A DNA stretch of 64,000 nucleotides from Zygnema circumcarinatum (taxonomy: Eukaryota > Streptophyta > Zygnematophyceae > Zygnematales > Zygnemataceae), in NCBI GenBank assembly GCA_037447605.1, contig CM074805.1, forward strand, positions 5,101,044 to 5,165,043, in the 5' to 3' direction. Position numbers and translations under genes: made by a program. Below, one piece after another: positions 34,301-45,793 of the stretch. The notes beneath the pieces are model-generated. The model saw nothing but the letters and a program-made list of their open reading frames with translations, ran no database searches and was not told the origin of the DNA. The first letter of the stretch is position 1. Each line of letters opens with the position of its first letter.

Positions 34301-36020
34301 TGTCTTTGAGCCTTCTACAAGCATAACTACTTGCCATATTGATGCTTCTAGTTAGTTTGCAGCTCTGTGGCAAGCATAACTGGTAAACATTTTTTTCCGT
34401 AGCGGAGTGGTAACGTTTCAGGTTACCGGAGTGTCTTTGACAAATTGGATGTAAGTTTCGCATTACGACTGGTCAATATGACTGAGGAGCCCAAAACGGC
34501 AAACTAAGTTTCGAGTTATTCATCTTATTGCTGCGTACTGTTGCTATCTTCACCTTCAAGGTTCAGCCATACTGAACTTTAGATGGCCTGCCAGGGTCGC
34601 TGTGTCCAAGTGACGGAGGAAACGGCGTCTTGGCTGGCAGGCTCCGTGGCATGTTCCGTGTGGAGGTGTGACATACGGTGACGCCAACCTGGTGTTCATC
34701 GCCAACGACTGGCACACGTCGCTGCTGCCCGTCTACCTGCAGGCGTACTACCGCGACGCGGGCCTCATGGAGTTCGCGCGCTCGGTCCTCGTCGTCCACA
34801 ACATGGCGCATCAGGTCAGCCGGTGGTCATCCCCCTTCCTTTATGCTTTCCATTCCTCCCCTCTCGATTCTCAACTTTCGGTCACCGCCTCTTTGCGTGC
34901 TCGAGCCTATTTTGTCCTTGTGCTACTTCAAGATTTCCTTTATGATGCTTACCAGGAGTCCTTCTGTTTCGCTTCTTCTTGGCCACGGTTTCTTCTTCTA
35001 CACAGTCCATGTCATGTATTCATATTGTGGGCTCGAATGCTGGGGTGGTTGGCCGATCACGGTCAGGGTCGAGGGCCAATGACGGATTTTGATCGCCTGG
35101 GGTTGCCTCCCCACTATGTGGACAAGTTCCGCCTGTTTGATCCTGTGGGAGGTTGGCACATGAACATCTTCATGGCGGGCATAATCACCGCTCACCGCAT
35201 TGTCGCAGTCAGCCATGGCTATGCCTGGGAGTGTCAGACGCAGGACGGCGGCTGGGGCCTGGACGCCGTCATGCGTGACCACTCCAGCAAACTGCGAGGC
35301 GTGGTGAATGGAATTGATGTCAAGGAATGGAACCCCGAGACAGATGTTTTCCTGAGGAACGACGGTTATGTCAACTACAGCCTCGAGACACTGGAGAAGA
35401 AGGCCATTTGCAAAGCAGCCCTACAAAAGGAACTAGGCCTGCCGGTTCGGCCAGATGTTCCCTTAATTGGGTTCATTGGGAGGCTGGATTATCAGAAAGG
35501 GGTGGACATCATTGGAGATGCAATGCCGTGGATGATGGAGCAAGATCTTCAGCTCGTCCTTCTCGGGTCGGGCAGAGCGGATTTGGAAAACATGCTGCGG
35601 AGCTTTGAGGGGAACCACCGCGACAAGTGCCGCGGCTGGGTAGGGTTCTCAGTGCAGACGGCGCACAGGATCACGGCGGGCGCGGACATCCTCCTCATGC
35701 CCTCGCGGTTCGAGCCGTGCGGCCTGAACCAGCTCTACGCGATGCGCTACGGGACGGTGCCCGTAGTGCACTCGGTGGGCGGCCTGCGCGATACCGTCAC
35801 AGCCTTCGACCCCTTCAACGACGCCGGGCTCGGGTGGACCTTCGACAGAGCGGACGCGGGAGGGCTCATGCATGCGCTGGGCAACGCTATGTGGACTTAC
35901 CGGGACTACAAGGACAGCTGGAAGGGGCTGCAGAAGCGCGGCATGACGCAGGACCTGAGCTGGGACAACGCAGCGGCCCAGTACGAGGAGGTGCTCTTGG
36001 CGGCAAAGTATACATGGTGA
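31325..36020 (+). CDS. SS2: Soluble starch synthase, class II (GT5)
   Basis: Plastid ADP-glucose glucosyltransferase that extends amylopectin chains. Eight exons: 31325-31645, 31821-32415, 32608-32672, 32762-32839, 33099-33209, 33383-33427, 34641-34814 and 35067-36020. All phases close, giving 780 residues, the size of plant SSII. The N terminus is a transit-peptide-like leader plus a Pro/Ser-rich linker. GT5 domain motifs: [15 protein letters not shown] (KxGGL, ADP-glucose binding, split by an intron), [79 protein letters not shown] (C-terminal nucleotide site) and [15 protein letters not shown]. The C terminus [20 protein letters not shown] is class-II-like. Exon 6 is taken from 33383 because that acceptor gives family length; an acceptor before 33332 would add 17 residues. 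The 1.2-kb intron 6 holds a relic of the 38-kb foldback element. Confidence 0.95.
33905..34075. repeat. Dispersed repeat relic in starch synthase intron 6
   Basis: The stretch around GCATTGATCTCACGATG, then CATCATGGGGAACCACGAG and GACCTAAGGACAAA, matches with changes the inner arm of the foldback element at 38220-38320. Only one arm is recognisable, so this is a decayed copy. Confidence 0.6.
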
Positions 36021-37357
36021 ACGCCATCCATCCAGTCAGCGCCATGCCCGCTCCGTATCTTGCCTCGTGCGAGCCCCTATTCTTTTTCCCGGGTTGAGGG
36101 GTGCTCTGCTGCAATGCACCCCTTAGCTTACGGCCAGCAGGACTTTTTTCATTCAGAATTTGCACACCGTGCTGCTGCTGTCTCATAATTGCCTATGCCT
36201 TCTCCTTCCTTTCGCTTTCTGGTCTCTTCCTTTGTCATGCACTTTGTCAAAAAGCCAAAAGGAGGCTTTATTGTACTGTCTATTGAGACATGATTTTAGA
36301 GGGAATAGTGTCTCGCGTGCAGAACTCTGCATCTCGGTTTTTAGGTTAGGGCAGGGGCCGTCTGGCCGGGACTACGAAGTGGTCGGTTGGCGGGCACTGC
36401 TCTCTGTAGGTCTCCGTAGAGGACGACCAGTCGTACGTGTCGGGTGCATGGTTACTCGCGTGCAGGGAGTGCAGCTCCTTAAATAGCCTCCAATTGCACG
36501 GTGTTGTAGCGCTACATGTCCACGTGTAGGGACATGGTTCGTTGTATGCATGCATGTTGTGTGTCATGTTACGTTTCTTCGCTATGTTGAACTGATCCCC
36601 ATTTATTTTTTAGTGATGTTCGGCCTGCAAGGCTCTTTTTGTTCTGAGTGGCGGCTTTCTTTGTCCGTTTATTCAAGTCTCATGAGCTGAATGATGTGCA
36701 GTCGCCGTGAACTGTGCAATTTTTTTTTGGGGAGTCGGTGGCGCTGCGTTCGGTGGCGAACGCAGCGAGTGCTCTGCTGCGGGTTGGAGTGCGAGTGAGG
36801 CGGGATTCCGCAGGCCGCTCGAAAACAGTAGAGAGGCCCTGAACGTGCCTCCGATGCGCGCTGGCCTCTGCCGTGCCTGCAGACGCGGCACATGGCCATG
36901 CTCGCCTGCTTGAGTTCCTCTCTGACGCTCTGCGCCACTGCTCGAGGTGGAGGCTGCACTGCCGCCCCTTCGGAGAATGCAGGCTGTGCAGCCAAGCAAC
37001 GTCACATCCTTTCCTTGTGCCGACTTGCCAGCGGGCGTGAGCTCCGCGCTTTGTTGTTTAAGAACGCGGAGATCCTTGGAGGGAGCGCCCGATGATGCCT
37101 GCGCGTACGCGGGCGAGCGGGCGGGCGGGCGGGCGGGAGCCATGCGAGCCGACGACCACCTGACAGGACATGGCCAGGCATCGGCAAAAGAGGGACTGGT
37201 GGAAGGGATTGCGTACGGATGGCGGTCCAGACGTACGGATGAAACGAAACACTGTACTGTCTCCCTGCCCGCCCGCCTGCCCGCCCGCTTGCCCGCTTGC
37301 TCGCCGTCTGCCTCCCACTTTGTCTTGTTTCTTTTCAAGCCCGAGCTGCCGGCAATA
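36021..37357. other. Starch-synthase 3' flank, no confident gene
   Basis: A GC-rich block around 36700-37320 has long overlapping open frames on both strands but no recognised domain. It contains inverted GGGC/GCCC microsatellites (about 37105-37140 and 37265-37305). GTAC-core words occur at 36433, 37091, 37205 and 37232. A promoter-like island or composition artefact is as likely as a gene. Confidence 0.5.
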
Positions 37358-37490
37358 GGGGGTGTCAGACTTAAAAATTGTTCGTAAGTTTGAGACCAGA
37401 ACGAGTACTTCGGTGACATCGCAATCCTGGTGCGGCGGAGTACTTACAAAACTTTTTTGTTCGTAAGATTTCGTTAAGTCTGACACGCCC
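37358..37490. mobile_element. Small TIR element (MITE) flanked by TA
   Basis: 133 bp with termini GGGGGTGTCAGACTTAA and TTAAGTCTGACACGCCC, complementary except for one to two positions. It is bounded on both sides by TA (37356-37357, 37491-37492), as expected for Tc1/mariner-type insertions. Inner subterminal words (TTGTTCGTAAG) also repeat. It has no coding capacity. Confidence 0.7.
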
Positions 37491-37635
37491 TAATGACGGA
37501 GGACAAGAAGTTGCTCAAGTTCCAAGGAGGCCGCGACGACAAGTTTGGTCTCAAGGGCACTCACTGCTCGGACTCACAAGCAGCGGCTGCTTGTGAGTGT
37601 GTGTCGTTTCTGCCTCGTGTTTGGGCGAGAAGATA

Positions 37636-37680
37636 AGGGTTTTTAGGGTTTTTAGGGTTTTTAGGGTTTTTAGGGTTTTT
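37636..37680. repeat. Interstitial AGGGTTTTT run (5 perfect units)
   Basis: Exactly five 9-bp AGGGTTTTT units, 45 bp without error, in gene-free DNA. A (GA)n run follows at 37766-37811. Confidence 0.95.
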
Positions 37681-37761
37681 AATCTAAACTGAATACTGTG
37701 AACACTTGGTTTTTTGGCAAAAATGTAGGGAGGGCAGCATAGGGGTTTGGGTGAGACCTTT

Positions 37762-37813
<52 letters not shown>

Positions 37814-38037
37814 AAGAGAGATGCATTTTCAATTCTTTAGTTCTTGGACCGGCGAGCCTTGGCTTGCGGCTGTGGAAACCATGGTTTGTTGTAAATCGCA
37901 ACATGGGGTGAACGAGGAGGCGAACTCTGATGCTTCATATCTCCAATGTAAGAAAAACTGCGGTGCTAAGTTTGCCAAAAGGGGGTTCCGTGATTGTTGG
38001 AGCATGCATGGCTCGCTTTCTCGACCTTCTTTTTTTT

Positions 38038-38585
38038 GGAGAATGATACTACACCCCCCATTTTGGTTATTACACCCCCCCATTTTGAAAAAACTTTCTG
38101 CCCATTTTGGTATCCCGCCCCCCTTGTTTTGGATATTTCACCCCCTATTTTGGATATCCCACCCCCTGGTTTTTTTCCTTTTCACTGCTGACTTCCACCA
38201 TTGTGCAACAAAAGAAAAGGAGATGTGCATTGATCTCAAGATGGTGAGGCCATCAAATGAACATGGACGAAGTCAACATGGGGAACCACAAGAAACTGGT
38301 TTCAAATGACCTAAGCACAAAGCAAAAAAACTAAGAGCAAAAAACTAAAAAAACAATGTTGACTTCGTCCATGTTCATTTGATAGCCTCACCATCTTGAG
38401 ATCAATGCAAATCTCCTTTTTTTTTTTTCACAATATTGGAAGTCAGTAGTGAAAAGGAAAAAACAGGGGGGTGGGATGGGGTCAAATATCCAAAAAAGGG
38501 GGGGGAGTGGGATAACCAAAATGGGGAGGGAAATTTTTCAAAAAGGGGGGTAATAACCAAAATAGGGGGTGCAGTATCATTCTCC
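38038..38585. mobile_element. 548-bp foldback element with ~270-bp inverted arms
   Basis: Termini GGAGAATGATACTACACCC and GGGTGCAGTATCATTCTCC are inverted complements. The complementarity extends inward over most of the element: CCATTTTGG/CCAAAATGG and TTTTGGATATCCC words, then the block around CATTGATCTCAAGATGG and its complement near 38390. A short central loop (about 38315-38350) separates the arms. T-rich flanks hide any duplication. Shares terminal and internal words with 23190-23328 and inner sequence with 33905-34075. No transposase is encoded. Confidence 0.85.
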
Positions 38586-40396
38586 TTTTTTTTTTGAACT
38601 TTGTAGGTGGGCAATGACATTCGAATGCTACCATGAGACAGAAAATTCGTACAAAGTACAAACAAAGTTAAAAAGTACAGAAAAGTACGAAACAAAAAAG
38701 TCCCTCATCCCGAAAATGAACTCAAAATGGTTCCGAAAATAAGTAAAATAATAGTAATAATAAGTAAAATTCGGGATTTTAGAAAATTCCCTGTTTTGAC
38801 GATGCCTGGGCCTGACCCGGCCCTGCTCGCGTGAGCACCACGCATCGTCAAATAAGGGATTTATTTTTCAAAAAATATCCCTTAAATCCCTAACACAAAA
38901 CTCAGATTTGTCCTTTAAATACCCCCCCCCCCCCCTCAATATGAAACAACAGGCTGCGGATCAAGATCCTCGTGCATTGCCTTTTTATAGAAATGTCTTT
39001 GAACCTTAATTATGTGAAGTGAATTGAAAGTGAAACTAATTCAACACATAAGCTGAATGGGTACACGATATATCCCATTTTCTGCGCTCTCGATCTAACG
39101 AATCGTACTACCAATCAGGTCGCGCGACGTGGCAACGTCAGACTTGCGGCAACTATACCCTATTTTCTATAAATTCATCTTTGACAACGTAATCGAATAC
39201 GTTGGTCACATAAAACATTCAAATCGAACGCTGTCGTACGTAGAAAACGACACTTGCCAATGACTGTATGGTGACGCGATATACCTCATTTTCTTCCTGT
39301 TCGATCTAACGAAAAGCACAACAAATCCACAACAACACAACAACAACACAATAAATAGTTTATTGCGGGTTGGCGTCCTGTTTGTATGTATACGTATAAT
39401 GGGATGGTGTTGAGGTAGCAAGACATGCACAATTTACACCATACATGACTTTTGTTTGAAGACCAACGACTGTAGCACACTTGAAGTGAAATTCTCTATG
39501 TTAATTCGAATCCTAATCTAATTCTATCCTCTAATCGTGTGGCTCGTCTTCCTTTTTTTGCTCTGCCCCCTGCGAATTCAACTTTTGGACTTTAGCAATT
39601 GAGGATGGCTCAGGAGGTTCATGGTGTCGCTTAGGCCCCTTTCCCCCACCCCGGAAGGGTGGGGTGTCTTGTTTTGGGGGATTTGATCCTGACGCGACGG
39701 GGGACCATGTCCCTCGCCAGGTGTCTGTTGCGATGATTTGTGCGTCATTTTTGTCTGCAGCCGCATAGAAAAGATCTGCATCTTTCGCCTCCCCCCCTTT
39801 TTCTTTTGGGAATGGAATTGCAACATTGTATAAGTGACCCTTTTACCTATATGACGACGCTGATATGCTCAATTGTTACTTCATGTTGAAAATGTCAATA
39901 CTAGCCATCCACGTTTTTGAATATGCGTCACAGAATATATTACGACAGTACACATTTTATACTAATATTGTTAGATATCGACTTGACCGTACATATCTTC
40001 TTCCGTACACATGCCCACTATGATTCGTACAGACCTATACACATACAGTATGACCCGATCATATTCTCCACTTCCACATTTGCGTCACCAATAATTTCTC
40101 GCCAATTTTGTCCAAACGGCAAGATTTTGTACGGTAATTTTGGTTAGACGTACAATTCGTGCAGTTCGTGCAATCGGTACTACAGTAGGGGGTCCTCATA
40201 TTTTCAACCCTGGTTCCGGGCAAAATGAGGCGAAAATATTAAATTTGCATATATAAGGTTCGTGTTACGAATAGACGGGCGGTATTATGTTAAAGTTCAT
40301 GTTGAACCGTACGTATCGTACCGTATCATATCGTACCATATCGTACTGTATCATTTAGCATCGTATCGTATCGTGACATATCGTGACGCATATACT
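38586..40396. other. AT-rich intergenic DNA ending in a CGTATC-type microsatellite and N gap
   Basis: No gene was recognised. From about 40300 the sequence is a loose run of CGTATCGTACCATATCG words (40301-40390), cut by ten N (40397-40406). Several CGTAC words precede it (about 39990-40160). Confidence 0.6.
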
Positions 40397-40406
40397 NNNN
40401 NNNNNN
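40397..40406. other. Assembly gap of 10 N
   Basis: Ten N between the microsatellite and gypsy gag sequence. The 5' LTR and most of gag of the following element are missing at this join. A single N also occurs at 62917. Confidence 0.99.
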
Positions 40407-40518
40407 GAACAAGTGTTTCCGCTGCCGCAAGGAGGGGCACAAGGCCCGGGATTGCCCTCTGAACACCAAGGACAGGAAGGGCAAGGGGCCGGAAAACCCC
40501 AACCCACCAGCAGCTTAG
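40407..40518 (+). pseudogene. Gypsy A gag C terminus (zinc knuckle)
   Basis: NKCFRCRKEGHKARDCPLNT holds a CCHC zinc knuckle, followed by a basic tail ending NPNPPAA and a stop. A degraded copy of the same tail is at 46741-46856 in element B. Confidence 0.75.
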
Positions 40519-40679
40519 GGGTCGTTGCTGGTGGACATGCTAGGTTAGGGGGAGGGATGGAGACTGCTGCCAGGTCTAGGGGACATTTGTTTCTTAGAAC
40601 CTCGGACATTCTTAAATTGGTTGGCAGGCCTTTGGGAATGCACGATCTCTTTGTGTTTGATGCACTCCCTGTTTCCATT

Positions 40680-40910
40680 TCCCTCTCCCCTGCCACTGTA
40701 GTGACTCCTTCTGGGTTTATGGATGTAGTGATGAATGGTGAATGGCATGTCTTTATCCTCAATGTCATGGGCAATGATGTTCTCGTGCAATGTGCCATGG
40801 ATGCTTTGCATGTCATGGGAAACACCTCCCATGTCCTTGGGCTGCATGTGCTGGGTCCTCAGCACATGGCAGTTCGCACCTTTCCCAACGCCACTTGGCG
40901 GTTGGTGAAA
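40680..40910 (+). repeat. Conserved gag-protease spacer segment of the gypsy family
   Basis: A roughly 200-bp block beginning near GGGTTTATGGATGTAGTG is almost identical at 60651-60850 and, on the minus strand, near 52150-52350. The rest of these elements differ much more. It is open in one frame in all three copies, but no domain was recognised. Confidence 0.6.
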
Positions 40911-42065
40911 CAGTTGAGGAAAGGGCACACGCTGGTGCAAGAGATGGAAGGATCCACCAGCTTGCTGGTTGGCTCACCCTACACATTGGTGTGGAGGACG
41001 ACTCGTCACTCAACCTTACGCGCCTCAGTGCGTCTATGTTCCCTTGCCCATGCGTGCCGCTGACGCTTCATGGGATGAAGCCCGATGGTCACTTAGCGAT
41101 TCTTTGCTAGATCTTTGAAGCCGGTCTCTTTAACTTTTGTTGGATTCTAGCGTTCACCCCGAAGGTTTAAGTTGACCCGCAGTCCCGTTGAGGAAGAGAA
41201 GTGTTACTTTTCGGGGATGAGCGCAAGGAGCCAGATCTACAGTAGGCGTCACACTTTCAAGATCAAGCTCAATCCTACTCGAGGCGTCGAAGTGTCTTCT
41301 AACACAAGCGGCCCACAGGCTGTACGATGTTATTTTGGGGAGTGCTTGGTTAACCATGGTCCAAAAGCACAAATGGACTTTTTCGTCCCACATTGCGTGC
41401 CGGTGGTGACGAGGCTTACCCTGCACCACTGGCGAGCCCATCGGCTGGCTATCAAGCGGCTTCTTGCCTCCTTATCTACGCTTTCGGTATGCAATTGGCC
41501 GTTAAGGAAGGTTGCACCTTGTTCATAGTGCATGTCATGGCAGCCGAGGATGTTCATGGCGAAGATGAGAATGGCGGTCACATCTACGGATGGTATTGCT
41601 CTCGTACGTTCCACCCAAGAAATCCAACCTGTTGGACTGGTTGAGATGTTTCCACGGCGACCTTCAAGAGGTTGCCACCATCTAAGAGGTGGGGCACTGT
41701 CCACTCTTGAGCTTTGACAAAAGCTTACGCCTTGGCGGCCGATCCTCGGTTAAGCCAGAAAGAAGCGAAGAATCACGAAAGCAGTTCCAGCAACTTTACG
41801 TGACAAGAGTGCGGATGAACAGTCAAAGAAAGCCCTTTAGAGCGCCCATCTTATTTGTTGGAAGATGGTTAGATTGAGGATGCATTGATTATCGGCGCGC
41901 TCAGCAAGATCCTTGCGTAAAGAAGCGGATTTTGCTTTACCACGTATTGATGTCTGTTGGATGCGTCTTCCGCGGCATAAAGGTGTTTACATCACTTGAT
42001 CTTACTTTCGGGGTATCATGGATCAGCGTCGAAGCTGATGTGCGAAACTGCGTTAGGGGCCTTGA

Positions 42066-42482
42066 TTGGTCATTCAGTATAAGGTGTTGCCCTTTGGATT
42101 GACTAATGCTCCGGCGACTTTCCAGGCTGTGATGAACGAGATGTTCATAGGCATGGATGAGTTTGTTTTGGTTTACCTCGATGATATCCTTGTCTTCAGT
42201 AAGACGGAGGAGGCACATCTTGAACACGTTCGGAAAGTGTTTGAGACCCTGAGGAAACACCAGTTTTATGCCAAGAGGAAGAAGTGTCACTTCATGCAAC
42301 GTGAGTTGCTTTATCTTGGGCATATCCTCAATGATCAGGGCCTTCGGCCTGATCCTGCCAAAGTTTCCGCGGTAGAAACTTGGGCGCCACCGACTGACTT
42401 GCATCAGTTGAGGGTCTTTCTTGGGATTGCGAATTATTTTCTTAAGTTCATCAAAGGGTTTAGTAAGTTGGTTACTCCTTGA
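42066..42482 (+). pseudogene. Gypsy A reverse transcriptase fragment
   Basis: Holds the core reverse-transcriptase motifs: LPFGLTNAPATFQAVMNEMF, then VLVYLDDILVFSKT (YLDD catalytic motif) and the LGH-x7-GLRPDPAKV region, ending RVFLGIANYFLKFIKGFSKL. The upstream fingers region is decayed and no intact start exists. Confidence 0.9.
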
Positions 42483-43364
42483 CTAATTTGACGCGTTAGG
42501 TGTCCCTTTACATGGACCTGAATGCGGGATGCGTGAAGGTGATAGCCATGCACTGATTACGCACCCACTCTGGTTTAGCGGACCCGTCCAGAAGTGGTTT
42601 GTGATGCCTCGGGATTCGCCTTGGGTGCCGTCTTGTTTAGTGTAAGCCAACCTTTGGCATTATATGAAAGTCATAAGAAAAAGATCAGTATAACTATTAC
42701 CTTGAGCAGGAAGCGCTACTGATAGTCCACTTGCTCCCAACGGAGACATGGCGGTCTTGTTAGAAGGCGAAAAGCAATCCCGCGCTAGTCCATACGACCA
42801 CCCGCCCGTGGCGTTTCTCTCACCCAGAACCTGTGTCTAGGCGGTACTTCAGTGGAAGTTCCTCAAAGAGTTTGGCCTTCTTAGTAGGTTTTATAGAAGC
42901 CCGGAAGGCTAATGTTAGCAGAATACTGGTAAACAGCCTAAACATCTTACTGTCATAGTGCCTTCATCGACTCGAGTGTTGAGTGGAAGTGAATGTGAAG
43001 TGAGAACCCGGCCAACCCCGGAATCTCCGTCTCCGGTATGCTTTTGTCGCCAGATCACTCCACCGGTGGCCTTGATCAGCTCCACATACTCTCTCGATCT
43101 GAGCGGTGATCGAGGAGGGGGTATCTTAATGATCGCTGTTCTGGATGGCCAAGGTAATGGTATAGGACAAGTAATTATCCCAGAGCGGATACGGTACCCG
43201 GCAGTGATTGGTCGTGCCCAAGGCGGAGGCTATGCGGCGGCCTCGTGCAGGTGAGCTACATGTGATCCTCGCATTACCGGAGTCTCACATGGGAGTACCA
43301 AAACACGTGAGAGCCTTGCTCCGAGTTACGGTAGCTTTGAGACTCTCGAGGAGATGTGAAAGCG

Positions 43365-44560
43365 TATGTACTACGCTTGTCCAACTTGTGTGAAACAGAA
43401 GCCGCCTTTGGCGGGATCACGGCGGTTGCAACCCCTCACACCTCCTTTTGGAGGTAGGGGCGGTGTGGGTATATGGACTTGATCACGAGATCTTCTGGCG
43501 ACACCTCGAGGGGCATGACTCCGTCCTGCGTCTTTGCCGGCCGGCTTCCCGGCCAAGATGGTGCACATTTTGCACCATTTACTAAGACGGCGGGGCGAGC
43601 AGGTGCCGCGATTTGTATGTTGACAAAGTGTGTGGAACCCGGCATGGTCTTCGGTCAGAAGTATTGTCGGCAGAGTGATCCCGCGATTCAGGCCATTTTG
43701 GGCCGAGGTGCTCAAATCGTTGGGACCAAGCGGGCGTTGAGTACGGCTTTCCCACCGCAAACCGTGCTTGACGAGGCGGGTGGCAATCTGGAGGATTACC
43801 TCGGCATTATGTGGGACCCACACCGGATGGGTGGGATGAACTGCTCCCAGTGGCGGAGTACGCCATCAATAATGCTTACCAGGAGTCCATTGGTACCACC
43901 CCTTTCTTCCTGAACTTTGGTCAGCATCCCCTAAATCCCCTACAACCAAGGGATCAGCCCCCTGATCCGTGGAACATGGGCGTCCACACAACCCCCGATC
44001 CTTGGAAGCTGAGAGGGACTGATGGGACTCAACCTCCCTTGATCAGATCTTTTTGTCGGTAATGTAGAGCCTGCGAGAGAGTACGGCAGACCTGTAGCGG
44101 CCCGATCGCGACAAAACCTATGCTGGCAAAATCTGCCGTACCCAACTCACCTTCAACGAAGGCGATGAGGTGTTGCTTAGTACGGCGAACTTGAGACTCA
44201 AAGCTTATGGCGGAACACGTAAGCTGTGGCCCCGCTTCATCGGACCCTTCAGGGTCGTGAAGCGAATCAATGAGGTCGCTTACAGGTTGGACTTACCATC
44301 CCACGTGAAGGTGCATCCGGTCTTTCATGTGGGCTTCTTAAGTCACGTAGCGATGGGGAGGATCGGCCACCTCCCCACCCGGTGCGAGGGTGAACTTGAG
44401 TGCCGGAGACGAAACCATTCAAGCCCGCGGATCTTGTGAAAGGGTCGATCTTTAAGTGCAATGTCTGGTGAAATGGTTGAGCTATGGGTTTGAACATAGC
44501 ACATGGGAAGCCGGGGGCAACTTAACGATTGCAGGGCTCATTCGGCATGGGGCGGGGGCG
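43365..44560 (+). pseudogene. Gypsy A integrase and chromodomain relic
   Basis: A zinc-finger remnant (ACPTCVKQKPP-like, about 43370) is followed by a broken core, then AEYAINNAYQESIGTTPFFL and NFGQHPLNPLQPRDQPP (43855-43960). The GPF/Y module reads GPFRVVKRINEVAYRLDLPS (about 44240-44300). A chromodomain trace (YGFEHSTWE) lies near 44490. Several stops and frameshifts interrupt it. Confidence 0.8.
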
Positions 44561-44728
44561 GGCGGGGGTTCTGGTCTGCGGCTCGAAGAAGGGACTTGAC
44601 GGGATTGTATTTGAGCCCTCCGGTTATCGCGTCAGGAAGTTAGAAGCTGGCGTGCGGGTGAAACTTCTGAGGCTGCCGCCTTTCTTACCCCTTTACGTGA
44701 GCGAGGCGTTCATCTCACGAGGGGGTAA

Positions 44729-45742
44729 TGTAGCGAAACACTCTGATCACCCGCGGAGAGGTGTACCCAGGCGCTCAGTCCCTGGTACTCTCACCCCGAA
44801 GCGCTTGAGCCAGTGATGCTTGGCGTCGGAGACCACAGAGACGGGAAGAAGTCACAGGATCAGGCTGCGAAAGGATTTACCGGGGATTCGTCTTGTGTAT
44901 TGCTCTGCAGACATATGCGTATTATCAGCGTCATAGGTAGTAATTAGAGGATCATGGAGATCCCGACCCGCATCTTCACCCACGTTATGGAGCGTGGCGA
45001 GTGGTCGCGTCTGATGCAGATTCACCCAGATTGTAGTGCAGGTGGGTATCGTCGGACCCAGCGCCCATGGGATCGGCCGTGCACCAGCACGTCTGGCTGG
45101 CGTCGCGTCGCTGGCTGGCCAGCCGGCGGAATCTTGGCGAGCATTAGTGCGTTATGCGCCTACGACCCATTAGTCGAGAGAGGACCGCGTGGCGGTTGCC
45201 ATTGGGCTGACCGCTTCCAATCCTCCCTGCTGGTAGGAGGTTCGACGGGGAAAGCGTAAAGGGGCGGGTGACTGTCGTCACCCAACCAACGTACCGGCAT
45301 TCGGTTGCACCCCTGCCCAGGGCTGCGCGACCCTCTGAAGCTCTCTCTCTCTCTCTCTGAATCCCTCTCGTCGAACTACATTTTCTTGGTTGAAGTCTAA
45401 TTCAGCCTTGACCAGAAAAGCGGTTTTGATTATTCTACGATGGCGTCGATGCGTTGTACACCTCACGACCCATTCGGTCCAGAGAGAATTTCACAATAAC
45501 GTCTACCATTGGACAGCCACGCTTCCAATCCTGCATCTTGTAGGGTTCGGCGGAAGCGTAAAGGCGTGGTGGCCCAGCGCCGTCATAACCAGCATCACCG
45601 ACATTACGGTTGCACCCACGACGGGGCTGCTCCCCACTCGGAAGCGCTCTCTCGCTCGCTCTTGCTCTCGCCCTCTCGCTGAACTCTGAGTGCTGGTGTG
45701 TTATTCCGCGCAGGCTGAAGGAGCTAGATTTCAGCCGTGACA
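44729..45742 (+). repeat. Gypsy LTR shared by elements A and B, with internal duplication
   Basis: Begins TGTAGCGAAACACTC and ends CAGCCGTGACA. A primer-binding site TGGTATCAGAGC (tRNA-iMet type) is at 45745-45756. At 1014 bp it is about 280-300 bp longer than related LTRs here (733 and 760 bp). Two adjacent segments, about 45130-45435 and 45440-45742, resemble each other, which accounts for the excess. A CT run lies near 45335-45358. Confidence 0.75.
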
Positions 45743-45793
45743 TTTGGTATCAGAGCAGGTTTTCGTTTCTTTTTGGGAAGGAACCTGTTGGTC

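Larger units (their letters stand above)
40407..45742 (+). mobile_element. Ty3/gypsy chromovirus A, 5'-truncated at the gap
   Basis: Order on the + strand: zinc knuckle, protease region, reverse transcriptase, integrase, chromodomain relic, purine-rich tract (about 44717-44728) and 3' LTR (44729-45742). This order, with integrase after reverse transcriptase, is Ty3/gypsy. The body carries many frameshifts and stops. Its 3' LTR is also the 5' LTR of the next gypsy body, giving an LTR-body-LTR-body array. Confidence 0.8.

Noticed and set aside
6877-36020. Bacterial or organellar origin of the gene block
   Set aside because: Genes have many GT-AG introns, plant-type domain orders and transit-peptide-like leaders, so the DNA is nuclear.
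36673-37419. 248-codon minus-strand frame after starch synthase
   Set aside because: High GC, GGGC microsatellites, overlapping frames on both strands and no recognisable domain; not enough to call a gene.
37493-37640. Short frame beginning MTEDKKLLKFQGGRDDKFG
   Set aside because: It starts right at a MITE border, has no family match and no convincing downstream exons.
37821-38309. 162-codon plus-strand frame containing Cys-rich segments
   Set aside because: Its second half is the arm of the foldback element, so the frame is composite and probably not coding.
45745-45756. tRNA gene suggested by TGGTATCAGAGC
   Set aside because: This is the retroelement primer-binding site complementary to a tRNA 3' end, repeated next to several LTRs; no cloverleaf follows.
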